Positions 17,389 through 27,105 are shown, counted from the first letter of the stretch. The stretch is 64,000 nucleotides of DNA from Psychrosphaera haliotis (GCF_009728465.1 NZ_WOCD01000003.1:806001-870000); one strand, 5' to 3'. Notes: a model not told the origin generated them from the sequence alone. Translations and numbers: made by a program.

Positions 17389-17419
17389 AAGCCCGCTGTT
17401 TATCTCAGTGGGCTTTTTT
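17389..17419 (+). terminator. Intrinsic terminator of the endonuclease gene
   Basis: AAGCCC (17389) pairs with GGGCTT (17410-17415), then a T run. About 100 bp past the stop codon at 17290. Confidence 0.6.
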
Positions 17420-17495
17420 ATTCCCCGTAGTTGCAACAAAATAAGATTAACGTATTGTGTTCTTGTCGTGATTCAAACAAAGGTTATTTGCTCTT

Positions 17496-18485
17496 ATGCT
17501 ATACAACTTAACACCCTCTTCCATTTTAAAGAGCTTTGCAAAGGTTACTTTAGGCTTACTAATTGTAGTGGCGCCTAGCCAGGCCGATACCGGCAGTAAA
17601 TTATTGGGCACCGGTGGCATTACTAGTTTTGAAGGTTCTGCTGGCGGCGGCATAAGCCCTTGGGCTCTAATTGCCGGTTATGCATCTAAAGAAGAAATTG
17701 CAGCCACTGCCAACATTCAAAACTTATCAGCTGGAGAATACAAACTTAATTCTTATGGTTTTGCCGTCGGCGCATACGACACTTTTGAGTTTAGTTTGCA
17801 AAAACAATCTCTCGATGTTTCTTCTGGAGTAGTAAGCAATGTATTTAATTTGCTTACAGGTGCACCAACCCCCGCTTTAGTCGCGCCTAGTACTCAAATA
17901 GAGCAAAGTATTGTAGGTTTAAAATATAACCTTTATGGCGATGCCATTTTTTCAGAAAGTCCATATTTACCGCAAATAGCCATTGGTATTCAGTACAAAA
18001 AAAATCACGACTTTAACCAGTCATTAGCATTGCACGACGGTTCCGTGCCGATTCCTAAAACTGGCGTTCCTGCATTGTTAGGCGCAAAAGATAGTAGCGG
18101 AACCGATTTTTATGTCAGTGCAACTAAGGTTTGGTTGGGTGCATTAAAAGGCAATAATTTACTTTTGAATGCGACCGCTCGTTATACCAAAGCAAATACT
18201 TTTGGATTACTTGGATTTGGCTCCCAGACAGACGATAGTTACGACTTAGAGTGGGCTGCAAGTATTGCTATGTTCTCCGGTACTAATACTATTATAGGCG
18301 CCGAATACAGACAGCAAACTAACCGACTTGGTGGATTGGCAAAAACAGACAATGTTACTGACTTTTTCATCACATACTTACCGTCAAAGGAATGGTCAAT
18401 TACTGCAGCAATTGTTGATCTTGGAAATTTACCTTTTCAGCCTGACTCTTCAGGCTTCTACTTGAGCATTACAGCGAACTTATAA
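17496..18485 (+). CDS. DUF3034 exported protein, probable beta-barrel
   Basis: A 329-residue protein with a signal peptide (cleavage near SQADTG), then LLGTGGITSFEGSAGGGISPWALI, the hallmark start of DUF3034. The remainder is made of alternating amphipathic strands and ends in SGFYLSITANL, as in outer-membrane barrels. Function is not known. Its stop is one base before the ATG of the globin lipoprotein gene, so the two are almost certainly one transcript. Ribosome site is weak (AAGG, 13 bases upstream). Confidence 0.75.
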   Translation: MLYNLTPSSILKSFAKVTLGLLIVVAPSQADTGSKLLGTGGITSFEGSAGGGISPWALIAGYASKEEIAATANIQNLSAGEYKLNSYGFAVGAYDTFEFSLQKQSLDVSSGVVSNVFNLLTGAPTPALVAPSTQIEQSIVGLKYNLYGDAIFSESPYLPQIAIGIQYKKNHDFNQSLALHDGSVPIPKTGVPALLGAKDSSGTDFYVSATKVWLGALKGNNLLLNATARYTKANTFGLLGFGSQTDDSYDLEWAASIAMFSGTNTIIGAEYRQQTNRLGGLAKTDNVTDFFITYLPSKEWSITAAIVDLGNLPFQPDSSGFYLSITANL

Positions 18486-18486
18486 T

Positions 18487-18900
18487 ATGAAAAATTCAAT
18501 TATTTTTATTATCGCCCTACTCCTTTCAGCGTGCAGCACGACACAGAACTCACTTTATGAGGAAATTGGCGGCAAAGAGACACTGTCGAATGTATTTGGC
18601 TTAGCGGTTAGCCGAATTTACAACGACCCAACTATTGGCCATTACTTTAAAAACGTCCCTAAAAGACACCTTAGAATGCACCTGACAAACCAGGTTTGTG
18701 AGCTCATTGGTGGGCCGTGTAAATATGACGGTGAAAAAATGGAAACCTCGCACCAAGGACATAATATTTCAGACAAGGAGTTTTTTATCTTGGTTGAATA
18801 TGTTCAAGGCGCAATGAGAGATATTGGGTTAACGCCGCAACAGGAAAATAGAATTATTGCAACGCTGGCGCCTCTAAAATCTAAAGTTGTCTACCGTTAG
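18487..18900 (+). CDS. Group 1 truncated haemoglobin, lipoprotein
   Basis: A 137-residue protein whose first 17 residues form a lipoprotein signal ending in LLSAC. The rest is a truncated globin: YEEIGGKETLSNVF (helix B start), NDPTIGHYFKNVP (CD region) and METSHQGHNIS with the probable haem-binding proximal His at residue 89. Truncated haemoglobins bind O2 or NO and often detoxify NO. A lipid-anchored periplasmic form is less common than cytosolic ones. It follows the DUF3034 gene with a single-base gap, implying a shared role. Confidence 0.85.
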   Translation: MKNSIIFIIALLLSACSTTQNSLYEEIGGKETLSNVFGLAVSRIYNDPTIGHYFKNVPKRHLRMHLTNQVCELIGGPCKYDGEKMETSHQGHNISDKEFFILVEYVQGAMRDIGLTPQQENRIIATLAPLKSKVVYR

Positions 18901-18943
18901 AATCTTTAAAAGTTTATCACTAGTAAAGAAATACAAAGTTCAA

Positions 18944-19231
18944 TTAAGAGCTACGGTAAACCGTTTTAATGAGATGAAAACCAAACTTTGTTTTTACCGG
19001 GCCGTGGACTTCAAGAATCGGCTTTTTAAAAACGACATCATCAAAGGCCTTAACCATATCACCCTGTGAAAATTCACCTAAGTCGCCGCCTTTTTTTCGG
19101 CTTGGGCACGTTGAGTGTTGCTTTGCTAGTTGTTGGAAGTTAGCGCCTTTTTTAAGCTTCTCTTTTATTGCTGAAGCTTCTTTTTCCGTTTTTACTAGTA
19201 TGTGGTAAGCAGATGCTGTCTTTTTTGCCAT
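18944..19231 (-). CDS. ppiC: Parvulin-type peptidyl-prolyl isomerase
   Basis: A 95-residue single-domain parvulin like E. coli Ppi[13 protein letters not shown] at the start, [23 protein letters not shown] in the middle and [15 protein letters not shown] at the end. It has no signal peptide, so it acts in the cytosol, catalysing cis-trans change of prolyl bonds. Convergent with the globin gene. Confidence 0.93.
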   Translation of the reverse strand: MAKKTASAYHILVKTEKEASAIKEKLKKGANFQQLAKQHSTCPSRKKGGDLGEFSQGDMVKAFDDVVFKKPILEVHGPVKTKFGFHLIKTVYRSS

Positions 19232-19455
19232 GATAAAAATCCAATAATGAAATAATACAGCAAGGATAAAGGAACTTTCCCAAAAATACTAAGATTTGCC
19301 ACATGACAAATCAAAAAAACACAGGCAATATTACCCATGAAAGGTACGTGAATTTGATATTCAATATATAACTAAATTTCTGGGGAAATGGCTGAAAGAA
19401 ATGCACCCTACTCGTAGTCTACAATATGGTAACGGTAACTTTGTGAGAAATATCA

Positions 19456-20766
19456 TTGAATAAACTTTACGTAACTGAAGACTGGACCTTTACACCAGCT
19501 ACTTTAACGTTGAAGCACTTGGCAACGAATGTTGAGGAAATGATCGATCCTAAAACATCAACATTGCTGCAGTTTTTGATGGATAACCATAATCAAGTTA
19601 GCTCACGAGAAGAGATTTATAACGAGCTATACGGAATCGAAAATGCCAGAGCTGACGGCACTATTACCGCTTATGTATCAAAATTAAGAAAGTTACTTGA
19701 AGCAAAGGCTGGAGTGAAAGGTAAGTATATTCGAACCATCCCTAAAGCTGGTTATCAGTTCATAGGTGAATTTACTATACAATGCATTGGTAAAGAACCA
19801 GCACCTATTCAAACTTCTAGTCACTCCAGTTCCTATGATAAAAATCACAATGATGAAATAAAAGGCAAAAAACATAGCTGGATGAACAGCATGTTGAATA
19901 GCGCTTGCACATTCAGTTTTCAACAAATGTTAGTGGTTAGTATTACGCTTATTGTAATTACCTTTTTTGTCGCGAGAAACTACATCTCACAAAACACTCA
20001 AAACTTTGAAAAAGATGGTAATCAATGGAGTTTAATAGAGCAAGACATAAATCAAAACAATAGCGTGGCGCTCTCTTCTGATGGTTTAAGCTTGGCGTAC
20101 ATACACAGAGAGAAGTCTGGATATACATTATGGCTAAAAGACACTTTCTCAACGAATAAACGTGTACTTATTAAGTCACAAGGCAACCCAATTGCAGCAC
20201 CTGCATTTTCACCTTCTGGAGATGAAATTGCGTTTTTTGGCGAAGAAAATAATGAATGTTTTATTCATATGATTAATTTGTCAACAGACCCTTTTAAAGT
20301 TTCCCCAAAAGTAAACAAAGAGCTAAGCTGCGGTGCTTGGCATTCGGAGTTAAAGCTTGGTTATTTAAACGAACAAGAACTCATTTATTCGCACTTAGAT
20401 AGCGAAACTAGTAGGTACAGCATTTACATTTTGAATGTTAGTGATGGTCTCTCGAAAAAAGTAAGCCAGGAACAAATAGAAGGGAAAGGCGACTACAGCT
20501 TTTCTATTAATCAGCAAACCAATCAGCTCGCAATTTTAAGAGCGATTGACAATAACAGAACTTCTATTTTAGTGCGTGATTTAACTGAAGGTGAATCTTT
20601 TCACGTATTAACGGCAAACACCCGTTTACTCTCTTTGGAATGGCTAAATAACAAAAAGTTAATTGTTTCAAATGGGGCTAATCTCGAACTCATCGACATA
20701 GCCGAAAAAGCAATTCGCCCAACCAATTTAGCAAAGCTAAAAAAGGAGCTTAACCCTTCACCTTAA
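19456..20766 (+). CDS. ToxR/CadC-like membrane-bound regulator with periplasmic propeller domain
   Basis: A 436-residue protein. Residues 1-110 form an OmpR-type winged helix (REEIYNELYG, ADGTITAYVSKLRKLLE, IRTIPKAGYQF), followed by a linker, one membrane span at about 158-176 (LVVSITLIVITFFVA) and a periplasmic part with TolB/PD40-like strands (LAYIHREKSGYTLWLKD, APAFSPSGDEIAFFG). This is the one-component sensor layout of CadC/ToxR. The signal is unknown. Start TTG at 19456 has only a weak ribosome site. Neighbours give no clear target. Confidence 0.85.
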   Translation: MNKLYVTEDWTFTPATLTLKHLATNVEEMIDPKTSTLLQFLMDNHNQVSSREEIYNELYGIENARADGTITAYVSKLRKLLEAKAGVKGKYIRTIPKAGYQFIGEFTIQCIGKEPAPIQTSSHSSSYDKNHNDEIKGKKHSWMNSMLNSACTFSFQQMLVVSITLIVITFFVARNYISQNTQNFEKDGNQWSLIEQDINQNNSVALSSDGLSLAYIHREKSGYTLWLKDTFSTNKRVLIKSQGNPIAAPAFSPSGDEIAFFGEENNECFIHMINLSTDPFKVSPKVNKELSCGAWHSELKLGYLNEQELIYSHLDSETSRYSIYILNVSDGLSKKVSQEQIEGKGDYSFSINQQTNQLAILRAIDNNRTSILVRDLTEGESFHVLTANTRLLSLEWLNNKKLIVSNGANLELIDIAEKAIRPTNLAKLKKELNPSP

Positions 20767-20780
20767 GCTCTTATTTATTT
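20746..20780 (+). terminator. Intrinsic terminator overlapping the ToxR-like gene end
   Basis: GAGCTTAA (20746) pairs with TTAAGCTC (20763-20770), followed by a T-rich tract. The left arm lies within the last codons of the regulator gene. Confidence 0.6.
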
Positions 20781-20815
20781 TTTCTTATTTCTCGCAGCCG
20801 GTGTCCTGTTTCTAG

Positions 20816-21340
20816 TTAAGAAACCTCAGATAATAACTGCTCACACCAACTTGCAATTCGTTGCTCTGACAATTCGTATTGCCCTTCATCATCTAGCGCC
20901 AAACCAACAAAATGTGTCTTGTCTTCCGTTAGTGCTTTAGAGGCAATAAAGTCATACTCTTCTGAGTTTGGCCAATAACCAATTGGGTTTGCCCCGCAGG
21001 CAACAACGACATCGTGGAGCATACCAACAGCATCTTGGAACCACTCGGCATAACCAACTTGATCGCCCAAACCAAAAATACTCACGGTCTTATTACTCAA
21101 GTCTAACTTTTCAACATCATCCCAATGACCTTCCCAGTCTTCTTGAAGCTCACCAAAATCCCAAGTGGATATACCCAAAATTAACCAATCGAAGTCCATC
21201 ATATTTTCAACAGGTACATCTTTTAGATTAAACATTTCAACAATGGGGGCATCAAACAGCGTATTTAACTGTGTTTGAATTTTTTCAGCGGCCATTTCTG
21301 TATAGCAGGTTGTTGAACCATAAAATAAACCGATTTTCAT
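20816..21340 (-). CDS. fldB: Flavodoxin
   Basis: A 174-residue flavodoxin, an FMN electron carrier. The phosphate loop is GLFYGSTTCYTE; ISTWDFGELQEDWEGH and FGLGDQVGYAEWFQDA are the flanking FMN loops with the stacking Trp. The start at 21340 has AGGAG six bases upstream; a longer frame to 21409 lacks support. It sits head-to-head with xerD, as fldB does in E. coli, hence the symbol. Confidence 0.9.
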   Translation of the reverse strand: MKIGLFYGSTTCYTEMAAEKIQTQLNTLFDAPIVEMFNLKDVPVENMMDFDWLILGISTWDFGELQEDWEGHWDDVEKLDLSNKTVSIFGLGDQVGYAEWFQDAVGMLHDVVVACGANPIGYWPNSEEYDFIASKALTEDKTHFVGLALDDEGQYELSEQRIASWCEQLLSEVS

Positions 21341-21449
21341 TGACGCTCCTATTCGGTAAGGTGACACTATTGGGCTAAATTTGAGGCTCCGAAGTCTATC
21401 AAACTGCATAGAATGAAAGAAGAGTAGCCAACTAGATATAAATAATTAA

Positions 21450-22346
21450 ATGACAAAAAGTACGAACCTAGACTTATTTCACCAATTCTTAGATCATCTA
21501 TGGCTTGAAAAAGGCCTCAGTGACAATACGTTATCTGCTTACAAAACCGATCTAAACCATTTCTCTACTTTTTTAACGTCCATTAGTACTAATGTCATAG
21601 ACTGTAGCGACCTCGATATCGAGAGCTTTTTAGCGTTTAGAGTCGAACATGGCTATAAACATCGCACCAATGCTCGAGCGCTAAGTGCCATTAAACGTTT
21701 TTTTAAATATTTGGTAAAAGAACAAGTTAGAACAAGCAATCCAACTGCACTAACTCAAGCGCCTAAAATTGAAGCTTCACTACCAAAAGTATTGTCTGAG
21801 CAACAAGTAGAGTCTTTATTAAACTGCCAAAACTTGGACGATCCTATTGAAGTTCGCGACCGAGTGATGCTGGAGCTTTTATATGCTACCGGGTTAAGGG
21901 TTACCGAGTTAGTAAGTCTTCGCTTAAGTAATATAAGTTTGCAGCAAAACCTAATCCGCGTCACAGGTAAAGGAAACAAAGAACGGCTTATTCCTATGGG
22001 CGAAGTTGCGTCAGAATTAATTTTTGATTATATAAAGTCAGAACGTCAAATGCTGCTAAAAGGTGAATCAGACGTATTATTTCCCTCTAAACGAGGCACG
22101 GAGATGACACGCCAAACGTTTTGGCATCGTATTAAACATTATGCCGTTGTGAGTGGAATTACTGCTCATTTGTCCCCACATACATTACGACACGCTTTTG
22201 CAACGCACCTGCTTAACCATGGAGCTGATTTACGAGTTGTACAAATGTTGCTAGGACATAGTGATTTATCTACCACACAAATATATACTCACGTGGCAAA
22301 AGAGCGGTTAAAGTCATTACATGAACAACATCACCCTAGAGGATAA
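21450..22346 (+). CDS. xerD: Site-specific tyrosine recombinase XerD
   Basis: 298 residues, the usual XerD length. The N-terminal SAM-like core-binding domain (FLDHLWLEKGLSDNTLSAY) precedes the catalytic domain with ATGLRVTEL (Arg), GKGNKERLIP (Lys), SPHTLRHAFATH (HxxR), LLGHSDLSTTQ (His) and the nucleophile Tyr in IYTHV. With XerC it resolves chromosome dimers at dif. It opens the conserved xerD-dsbC-recJ cluster. Confidence 0.96.
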   Translation: MTKSTNLDLFHQFLDHLWLEKGLSDNTLSAYKTDLNHFSTFLTSISTNVIDCSDLDIESFLAFRVEHGYKHRTNARALSAIKRFFKYLVKEQVRTSNPTALTQAPKIEASLPKVLSEQQVESLLNCQNLDDPIEVRDRVMLELLYATGLRVTELVSLRLSNISLQQNLIRVTGKGNKERLIPMGEVASELIFDYIKSERQMLLKGESDVLFPSKRGTEMTRQTFWHRIKHYAVVSGITAHLSPHTLRHAFATHLLNHGADLRVVQMLLGHSDLSTTQIYTHVAKERLKSLHEQHHPRG

Positions 22347-22454
22347 TTGCATTCTCCTTTAATATACGGTGAACATACAAAATTATCGGCTGTAGTAGGA
22401 AACTTTTATTAGTGCCATGCGGTCTTGTTAGTGTAGTAATCAACAGGAATGAAT

Positions 22455-23177
22455 ATGAAAATAATGAAAATTTCCGCAGTTTTAATCACTGCACTTGTCT
22501 TAATTGTCACAACTTTTAGCAGCGCAGCAGCTGAACCAGATTTAAATTCGGCTATCAAAGCTAAGCTTTTACGTATTGGATTAACCGCGATTAAAGTGGA
22601 ACCAAGTCCATTACCAGGTTTGCTACAAGTGCAAACTAATCGTGGCCTGTTTTATACCTCAGAAGACGGTAAATACTTTATAGCTGGTCGTATGTTCGAT
22701 ATTGACGCTGGTATGGTTAATATGACTGAAAAAGCATTAGCAAATATTAGAATTGATGGTGTTAAAGAATTCAAAGATTCGATGATTGTTTTTCCTGCTG
22801 AAAATGAAAAATATAAAATTACCGTATTCACAGATACAACCTGTGGCTATTGTAAAAAGATGCATTCTCAAATTGATGAATACAATGACTTAGGCATTAC
22901 GGTTCAATATCTAGCTTTCCCACGCTCTGGTGCAAATAGCCAAGGTTTTAGCGATATTAAAGCGGTTTGGTGCTCTGCGGATCAACAAAAAGCAATGACG
23001 ACGGCTAAAAGTGGTAATCGAGTAAATGCTGAAAGCTGTGACGCGCCAATCTTAGCGCACTATAATTTAGGTCAAGCCGCTGGCGTTACTGGTACACCAG
23101 CAATTGTGTTTGAAGATGGCTCAATGATCCCTGGTTACAAACCACCACAAGCTTTGCTTCAAGACTTAAGTCGTTAA
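22455..23177 (+). CDS. dsbC: Thiol:disulfide interchange protein DsbC
   Basis: A periplasmic disulfide isomerase with a signal peptide (cleavage near SSAAAEP), an N-terminal dimerisation domain and a thioredoxin-like domain. The active site is TTCGYCKKMH, and the cis-Pro is in VTGTPAIVFEDG. AGGA touches the ATG at 22449 but is well spaced for the ATG at 22455, which I chose; the difference is two residues. Seven bases separate it from recJ. Partner of DsbD in correcting wrong disulfides. Confidence 0.94.
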   Translation: MKIMKISAVLITALVLIVTTFSSAAAEPDLNSAIKAKLLRIGLTAIKVEPSPLPGLLQVQTNRGLFYTSEDGKYFIAGRMFDIDAGMVNMTEKALANIRIDGVKEFKDSMIVFPAENEKYKITVFTDTTCGYCKKMHSQIDEYNDLGITVQYLAFPRSGANSQGFSDIKAVWCSADQQKAMTTAKSGNRVNAESCDAPILAHYNLGQAAGVTGTPAIVFEDGSMIPGYKPPQALLQDLSR

Positions 23178-23184
23178 TCTTTAT

Positions 23185-24939
23185 ATGCAATTAAATATAA
23201 AAAGGCGTGTTTTGAACAGCACGCCATTTTCGAATACGAATCTCCATCCTATTATTCAAAACATCTACGCCGGTCGCGGTATTACTTCACCTGAACAAAT
23301 AAAGAGAAAAGCAGGCGAGCTTCTGCCTGTTAGCTCTTTAAAAGGGATTGATGATGCCATGCCGTTGTTGCACGACGCACTAATCCACCAGCAGCACATT
23401 ACGATTGTTGGTGATTTTGATGCCGACGGGGCTACAAGCACCGCGCTTATGATGCTTGGTTTAAGAAAGCTTGGCTTTAATAATGTTAGTTACAAAGTGC
23501 CAAATCGCTTTGATTATGGCTACGGTTTGAGTCCTGAGTTAGCAAGAGACATCATCACGCAAGGGACAGACTTAATCATTACCGTTGATAACGGCATAAG
23601 CTGTTTAGCAGGTGTTTCTCTGGTAAAAGAAGCTGGCATAAAAGTAATTGTCACTGATCACCATTTGGCCGGTAGAGAACTTCCTAACGCCGACGCGATT
23701 ATTAATCCAAACCAACCTGGCTGTGAATTTCAAAGTAAAAACCTCGCTGGTGTAGGTGTTGCCTTTTATCTTTTGCTTGGCTTAAGAGCTTATCTTCGTG
23801 ATCAACAGTGGTTTGAGAATAGTCAAATTGCACCTCCTAATTTAGCGGAATTTATAGATTTAGTTGCGCTTGGTACCGTTGCCGACGTTGTTAAGCTGGA
23901 TGAAAACAATCGCATTTTAGTACACCAAGGTTTAGCACGAATTAAGAGTGGACTTTGCAGGCCTGGCATTCGAGCCATGTTAGCAATGAGCAATAAAGAT
24001 TTACACAAAGTTAAGTCTTCTGACTTTGGCTTTGTAATAGGTCCAAGGCTGAATGCAGCTGGTCGCCTTGATGATATGTCTTTTGGCATTCGATGTTTGT
24101 TAACTGACGATTATGGTCAAGCTCTTAAGATGGCTGAAGATCTTAATGATCTAAATAATGAACGCAAAGACATTGAACAAGGCATGCGATTAGAAGCAGA
24201 AAGCGTTGTCGCCAAGCTAAAAGTACTTGACGGTAAAATCCCTAATGGCATTTCAGTTTATAAGCCTGATTGGCATCAGGGCGTTATTGGGATTGTAGCT
24301 GGGCGCTTAAAAGAAAAGTACTATCGCCCTACAATTGCGTTTGCTAAAGGCGAAACGAAAACCGATGATGCTGGCGTATCAGTAACAGAACTAAAAGGTT
24401 CAGCGCGTTCAATCCCAGGTATTCATATTCGTGACGTACTTGATGAGGTAAATACACGCTTTCCTGGTTTAATATTAAAATTTGGCGGTCACGCTATGGC
24501 TGCAGGCCTTAGCATTCAAGAACAAAACTACCAGGCTTTTAATGACGCATTTGACAGCGTATTACTCACTCATTTGTCGGAAGATGTACTTACCCAAGTT
24601 ATGCTCACTGACGGCGAGTTGCCTGCAGAGTGCTTTAATACTGAGTTTTCTCTACAACTTGATTTAGCGGGTCCTTGGGGGCAAGGTTTTCCAGAGCCAA
24701 CCTTTGATGGACAGTTTGAAGTAATAAACCAACGTTTAGTTGGCGCCAAACATCTTAAACTTGTGTTGTGTAACGCGGCTGGTCAGCTGTTTGATGCAAT
24801 TCACTTTAACGCTGACTTAGAAGTGTGGCCAAATCAATCGGCAAGACAGGTTCATATTGTATATCAGCTCGATATTAATGAGTTTAGGGGCAATACCAAC
24901 CTTCAATTATTAGTCCGAGATATTGTACCTGCGGACTAA
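23185..24939 (+). CDS. recJ: Single-strand-specific 5'-3' exonuclease RecJ
   Basis: A 584-residue DHH-family nuclease of the RecF and mismatch repair pathways. Metal-binding motifs are GDFDADGATST, TVDNGISC and VTDHH; the DHHA1 domain shows FGGHAMAAGLSI. Follows dsbC by seven bases, as in E. coli. Length and motifs are complete. Confidence 0.96.
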   Translation: MQLNIKRRVLNSTPFSNTNLHPIIQNIYAGRGITSPEQIKRKAGELLPVSSLKGIDDAMPLLHDALIHQQHITIVGDFDADGATSTALMMLGLRKLGFNNVSYKVPNRFDYGYGLSPELARDIITQGTDLIITVDNGISCLAGVSLVKEAGIKVIVTDHHLAGRELPNADAIINPNQPGCEFQSKNLAGVGVAFYLLLGLRAYLRDQQWFENSQIAPPNLAEFIDLVALGTVADVVKLDENNRILVHQGLARIKSGLCRPGIRAMLAMSNKDLHKVKSSDFGFVIGPRLNAAGRLDDMSFGIRCLLTDDYGQALKMAEDLNDLNNERKDIEQGMRLEAESVVAKLKVLDGKIPNGISVYKPDWHQGVIGIVAGRLKEKYYRPTIAFAKGETKTDDAGVSVTELKGSARSIPGIHIRDVLDEVNTRFPGLILKFGGHAMAAGLSIQEQNYQAFNDAFDSVLLTHLSEDVLTQVMLTDGELPAECFNTEFSLQLDLAGPWGQGFPEPTFDGQFEVINQRLVGAKHLKLVLCNAAGQLFDAIHFNADLEVWPNQSARQVHIVYQLDINEFRGNTNLQLLVRDIVPAD

Positions 24940-24953
24940 TAATTAACTTTTGA

Positions 24954-26342
24954 TTAACGCGCCGTTAAATTAGCCTGCAATGAATGTCTATAGGCGTTTA
25001 TTGCAGGTATTAATCCCATTATTAAACTACCTACCAATACAAAGGCCAATACCATTAAGCTAGTTTCCGATATTGGGTTAGTATCAATAAATAAACCCAG
25101 CTGAGACGCAAGTAATGGCTCAGCGGCCAACAAAGTAATCCACAACAACAGTGCTCCAGCAATACAGCCTATAAACGTAATCACGAACACCTCAAGCTCA
25201 ATCAGCATGAATATGAACATTGGCGATGCACCAAGTACTCTTAAAATTGCGATTTCTTTAGTTCGCTCGCGCATTGTTGCTAACAGCATAGTGCTCAAGC
25301 CAATTAACGTGGTGATTAAAACCAAAATCGATATCACCTGTAATACGGTTTCTACTGAACCTACCATTCGCCACAACTGACTTAACGCAACGCCAGGCAT
25401 AATGGCACTTAACGCTTCGCCTTTGTAATCATTGGCCCACTTTTGCATCACCAAACTAGCAAACCTAGCTTTAAGACCCACAAAAACAGCACTCACTTTG
25501 TGATCGTGATCATGTTCCACTGCTGCTTCACCGCCTTCCTGAGCATGTTCCTCATGATCGTGATCCTCGTCATGATTCTCATGTTCTTCGTGGTCGAGAG
25601 CCTTGTCATGATGGGCATGCCCTTCATGATTATCTTGGTCCTCATAATCATGCTCTTCTTGATTATGTTCCTTGTGAGCACGCTCTTCGTTTTGAGGCTC
25701 TTCATGCATGTGATGCAAGCCTTCAAAGCTGACGTGCAATGTTTGGTCAACTGGCGTTCCGGTTCTATTTAGAATTCCAACCACAGTAAAAGGCGTTTGT
25801 TCGTGGTGAGTAAAGCTAGTTACGCCAGTGCCATGAGACAGTACAATTTCTTTGCCTAACTCATAACTATACTTTTCGGCTATGTCAGCGCCTAATACTA
25901 AGTCAAAATGTTGTTTAAAAACCTGGCCCTGTTTAAAGGTAAGAGGCTGTTTTGCACCAAACTTAAAGTACTGAAAATAATCCGCTGTTGTCGCCATAAC
26001 TCGATGGCCTTTATGAGAATCTCCTAATGCAATTGGCACAACCCAGCTCACCATAGGGTGGCTCGCTAAATCTTCAACGCTTGATTGGCTTATTGCATTA
26101 CTCGAATCACCGATGCGAAATACCGAGCTTAACAACAAATTAATTTGGCTCGTTCTAGGCCCAACAATTAAGTCAACGCCAGAAACAGTGCGGTTAAAGC
26201 TTTGTTTGGCTTGATGACGAATATGCTCAACGGAAAGTAGTACAAAAACGCTAATAGTGATGGCGAGTACGGTTAATAACACGCTCGTTCGACGGCTTAT
26301 AAGGCTTTGTTTCGCTAATTTAACGAACATGCTATTCACCAC
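24954..26342 (-). CDS. FtsX/MacB-type ABC permease with His-rich periplasmic loop
   Basis: 462 residues: an N-terminal membrane span (SVLLTVLAITISVFVLLSV), a large periplasmic MacB-PCD-like domain, and three C-terminal spans with the FtsX signature (STMLLATMRERTKEIAILRVLGASP). About residues 208-282 are an acidic His-rich insertion with repeated HEEH, NHEGHAHHD and DHDHEEH clusters, typical of Zn or other metal binding. Its gene overlaps that of the ATPase by 11 bp. Similar pairs sit near zinc-response genes in other gammaproteobacteria (from memory); no such partner is here. Confidence 0.85.
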   Translation of the reverse strand: MVNSMFVKLAKQSLISRRTSVLLTVLAITISVFVLLSVEHIRHQAKQSFNRTVSGVDLIVGPRTSQINLLLSSVFRIGDSSNAISQSSVEDLASHPMVSWVVPIALGDSHKGHRVMATTADYFQYFKFGAKQPLTFKQGQVFKQHFDLVLGADIAEKYSYELGKEIVLSHGTGVTSFTHHEQTPFTVVGILNRTGTPVDQTLHVSFEGLHHMHEEPQNEERAHKEHNQEEHDYEDQDNHEGHAHHDKALDHEEHENHDEDHDHEEHAQEGGEAAVEHDHDHKVSAVFVGLKARFASLVMQKWANDYKGEALSAIMPGVALSQLWRMVGSVETVLQVISILVLITTLIGLSTMLLATMRERTKEIAILRVLGASPMFIFMLIELEVFVITFIGCIAGALLLWITLLAAEPLLASQLGLFIDTNPISETSLMVLAFVLVGSLIMGLIPAINAYRHSLQANLTAR

Positions 26343-27045
26343 TCTTTGATGCTTTGTTTATAGATTGAATACCGACCACTCTTTTGAATTGGCTTGCTAA
26401 TGTTTGATCGTGACTTACAAAAACTAATGTAGTGTTATTTTTCTCTGCCAACTCAAACAACACTTTTAAAAACGCATTGCGGTTCGCCTCATCTAAAGCT
26501 GAAGTTGGTTCGTCGGCAATGAGTAACTCAGGCTCTTTGATTAAGGCTCTGGCTATCGCGACTCTTTGCTGCTGACCAACACTTAGTTGACGTGCTGGCT
26601 TAAGTAAAAGACTTTCCGGTAGCTGTAAGTCGTTCATCAATTGTTTAGCTTGTTCGATAAGTTGATGTTTAGGGCGATTTTGTTGTCCAAATTCTGCACC
26701 TAGCAGAATATTATCTAGCACGTCTAAATAAGGAATTAAGTTTAGTTGTTGAAAAACAAAACCTATATGATTTGCCCTGAATGCATCGCGAGTCTTTCCT
26801 TTGAGCGATGACCAATCTTGTTCAAGTATTTTAACCTGTCCTGATGAAGGCAACAGCAAACCCGTTAAGATATTCAATAAAGTAGATTTACCCGAACCAG
26901 ATGGCCCAAACAAAAACACGTGCTCACCGGCATTGATTGAAAACTCTGGTATTTCCAAAATGTTGTTTTCAACACTTACTGCCTTTTTCTTTGTCGTTGA
27001 CTCATAAGAAAAGGACAAGTTTTTCACAGACACAATGGCCGACAT
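26332..27045 (-). CDS. ABC transporter ATP-binding protein (LolD/MacB type)
   Basis: 237 residues with Walker A GPSGSGKST, Q-loop FVFQQLNLIPYL, signature LSVGQQQRVA, Walker B LLIADEPTSALD and H-loop VSHD. It powers the overlapping FtsX-type permease. Such systems usually drive envelope mechanotransmission, extraction or export rather than classical import. The ATG at 27045 has AGGA seven bases upstream; an upstream in-frame TTG is less likely. Confidence 0.92.
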   Translation of the reverse strand: MSAIVSVKNLSFSYESTTKKKAVSVENNILEIPEFSINAGEHVFLFGPSGSGKSTLLNILTGLLLPSSGQVKILEQDWSSLKGKTRDAFRANHIGFVFQQLNLIPYLDVLDNILLGAEFGQQNRPKHQLIEQAKQLMNDLQLPESLLLKPARQLSVGQQQRVAIARALIKEPELLIADEPTSALDEANRNAFLKVLFELAEKNNTTLVFVSHDQTLASQFKRVVGIQSINKASKSGE

Positions 27046-27105
27046 GATTATTCCTACCAATAAATACTAAACTGCTTAGACTGACCTATCTTAACGAATA
27101 AGCAT

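Noticed and set aside
25443-25772. Met/Ile/Leu-rich plus-strand frame resembling a membrane protein
   Set aside because: It is the complement of the His/Asp/Glu-rich loop of the ABC permease; antisense of GAT/CAT/GAA codons gives the hydrophobic look.
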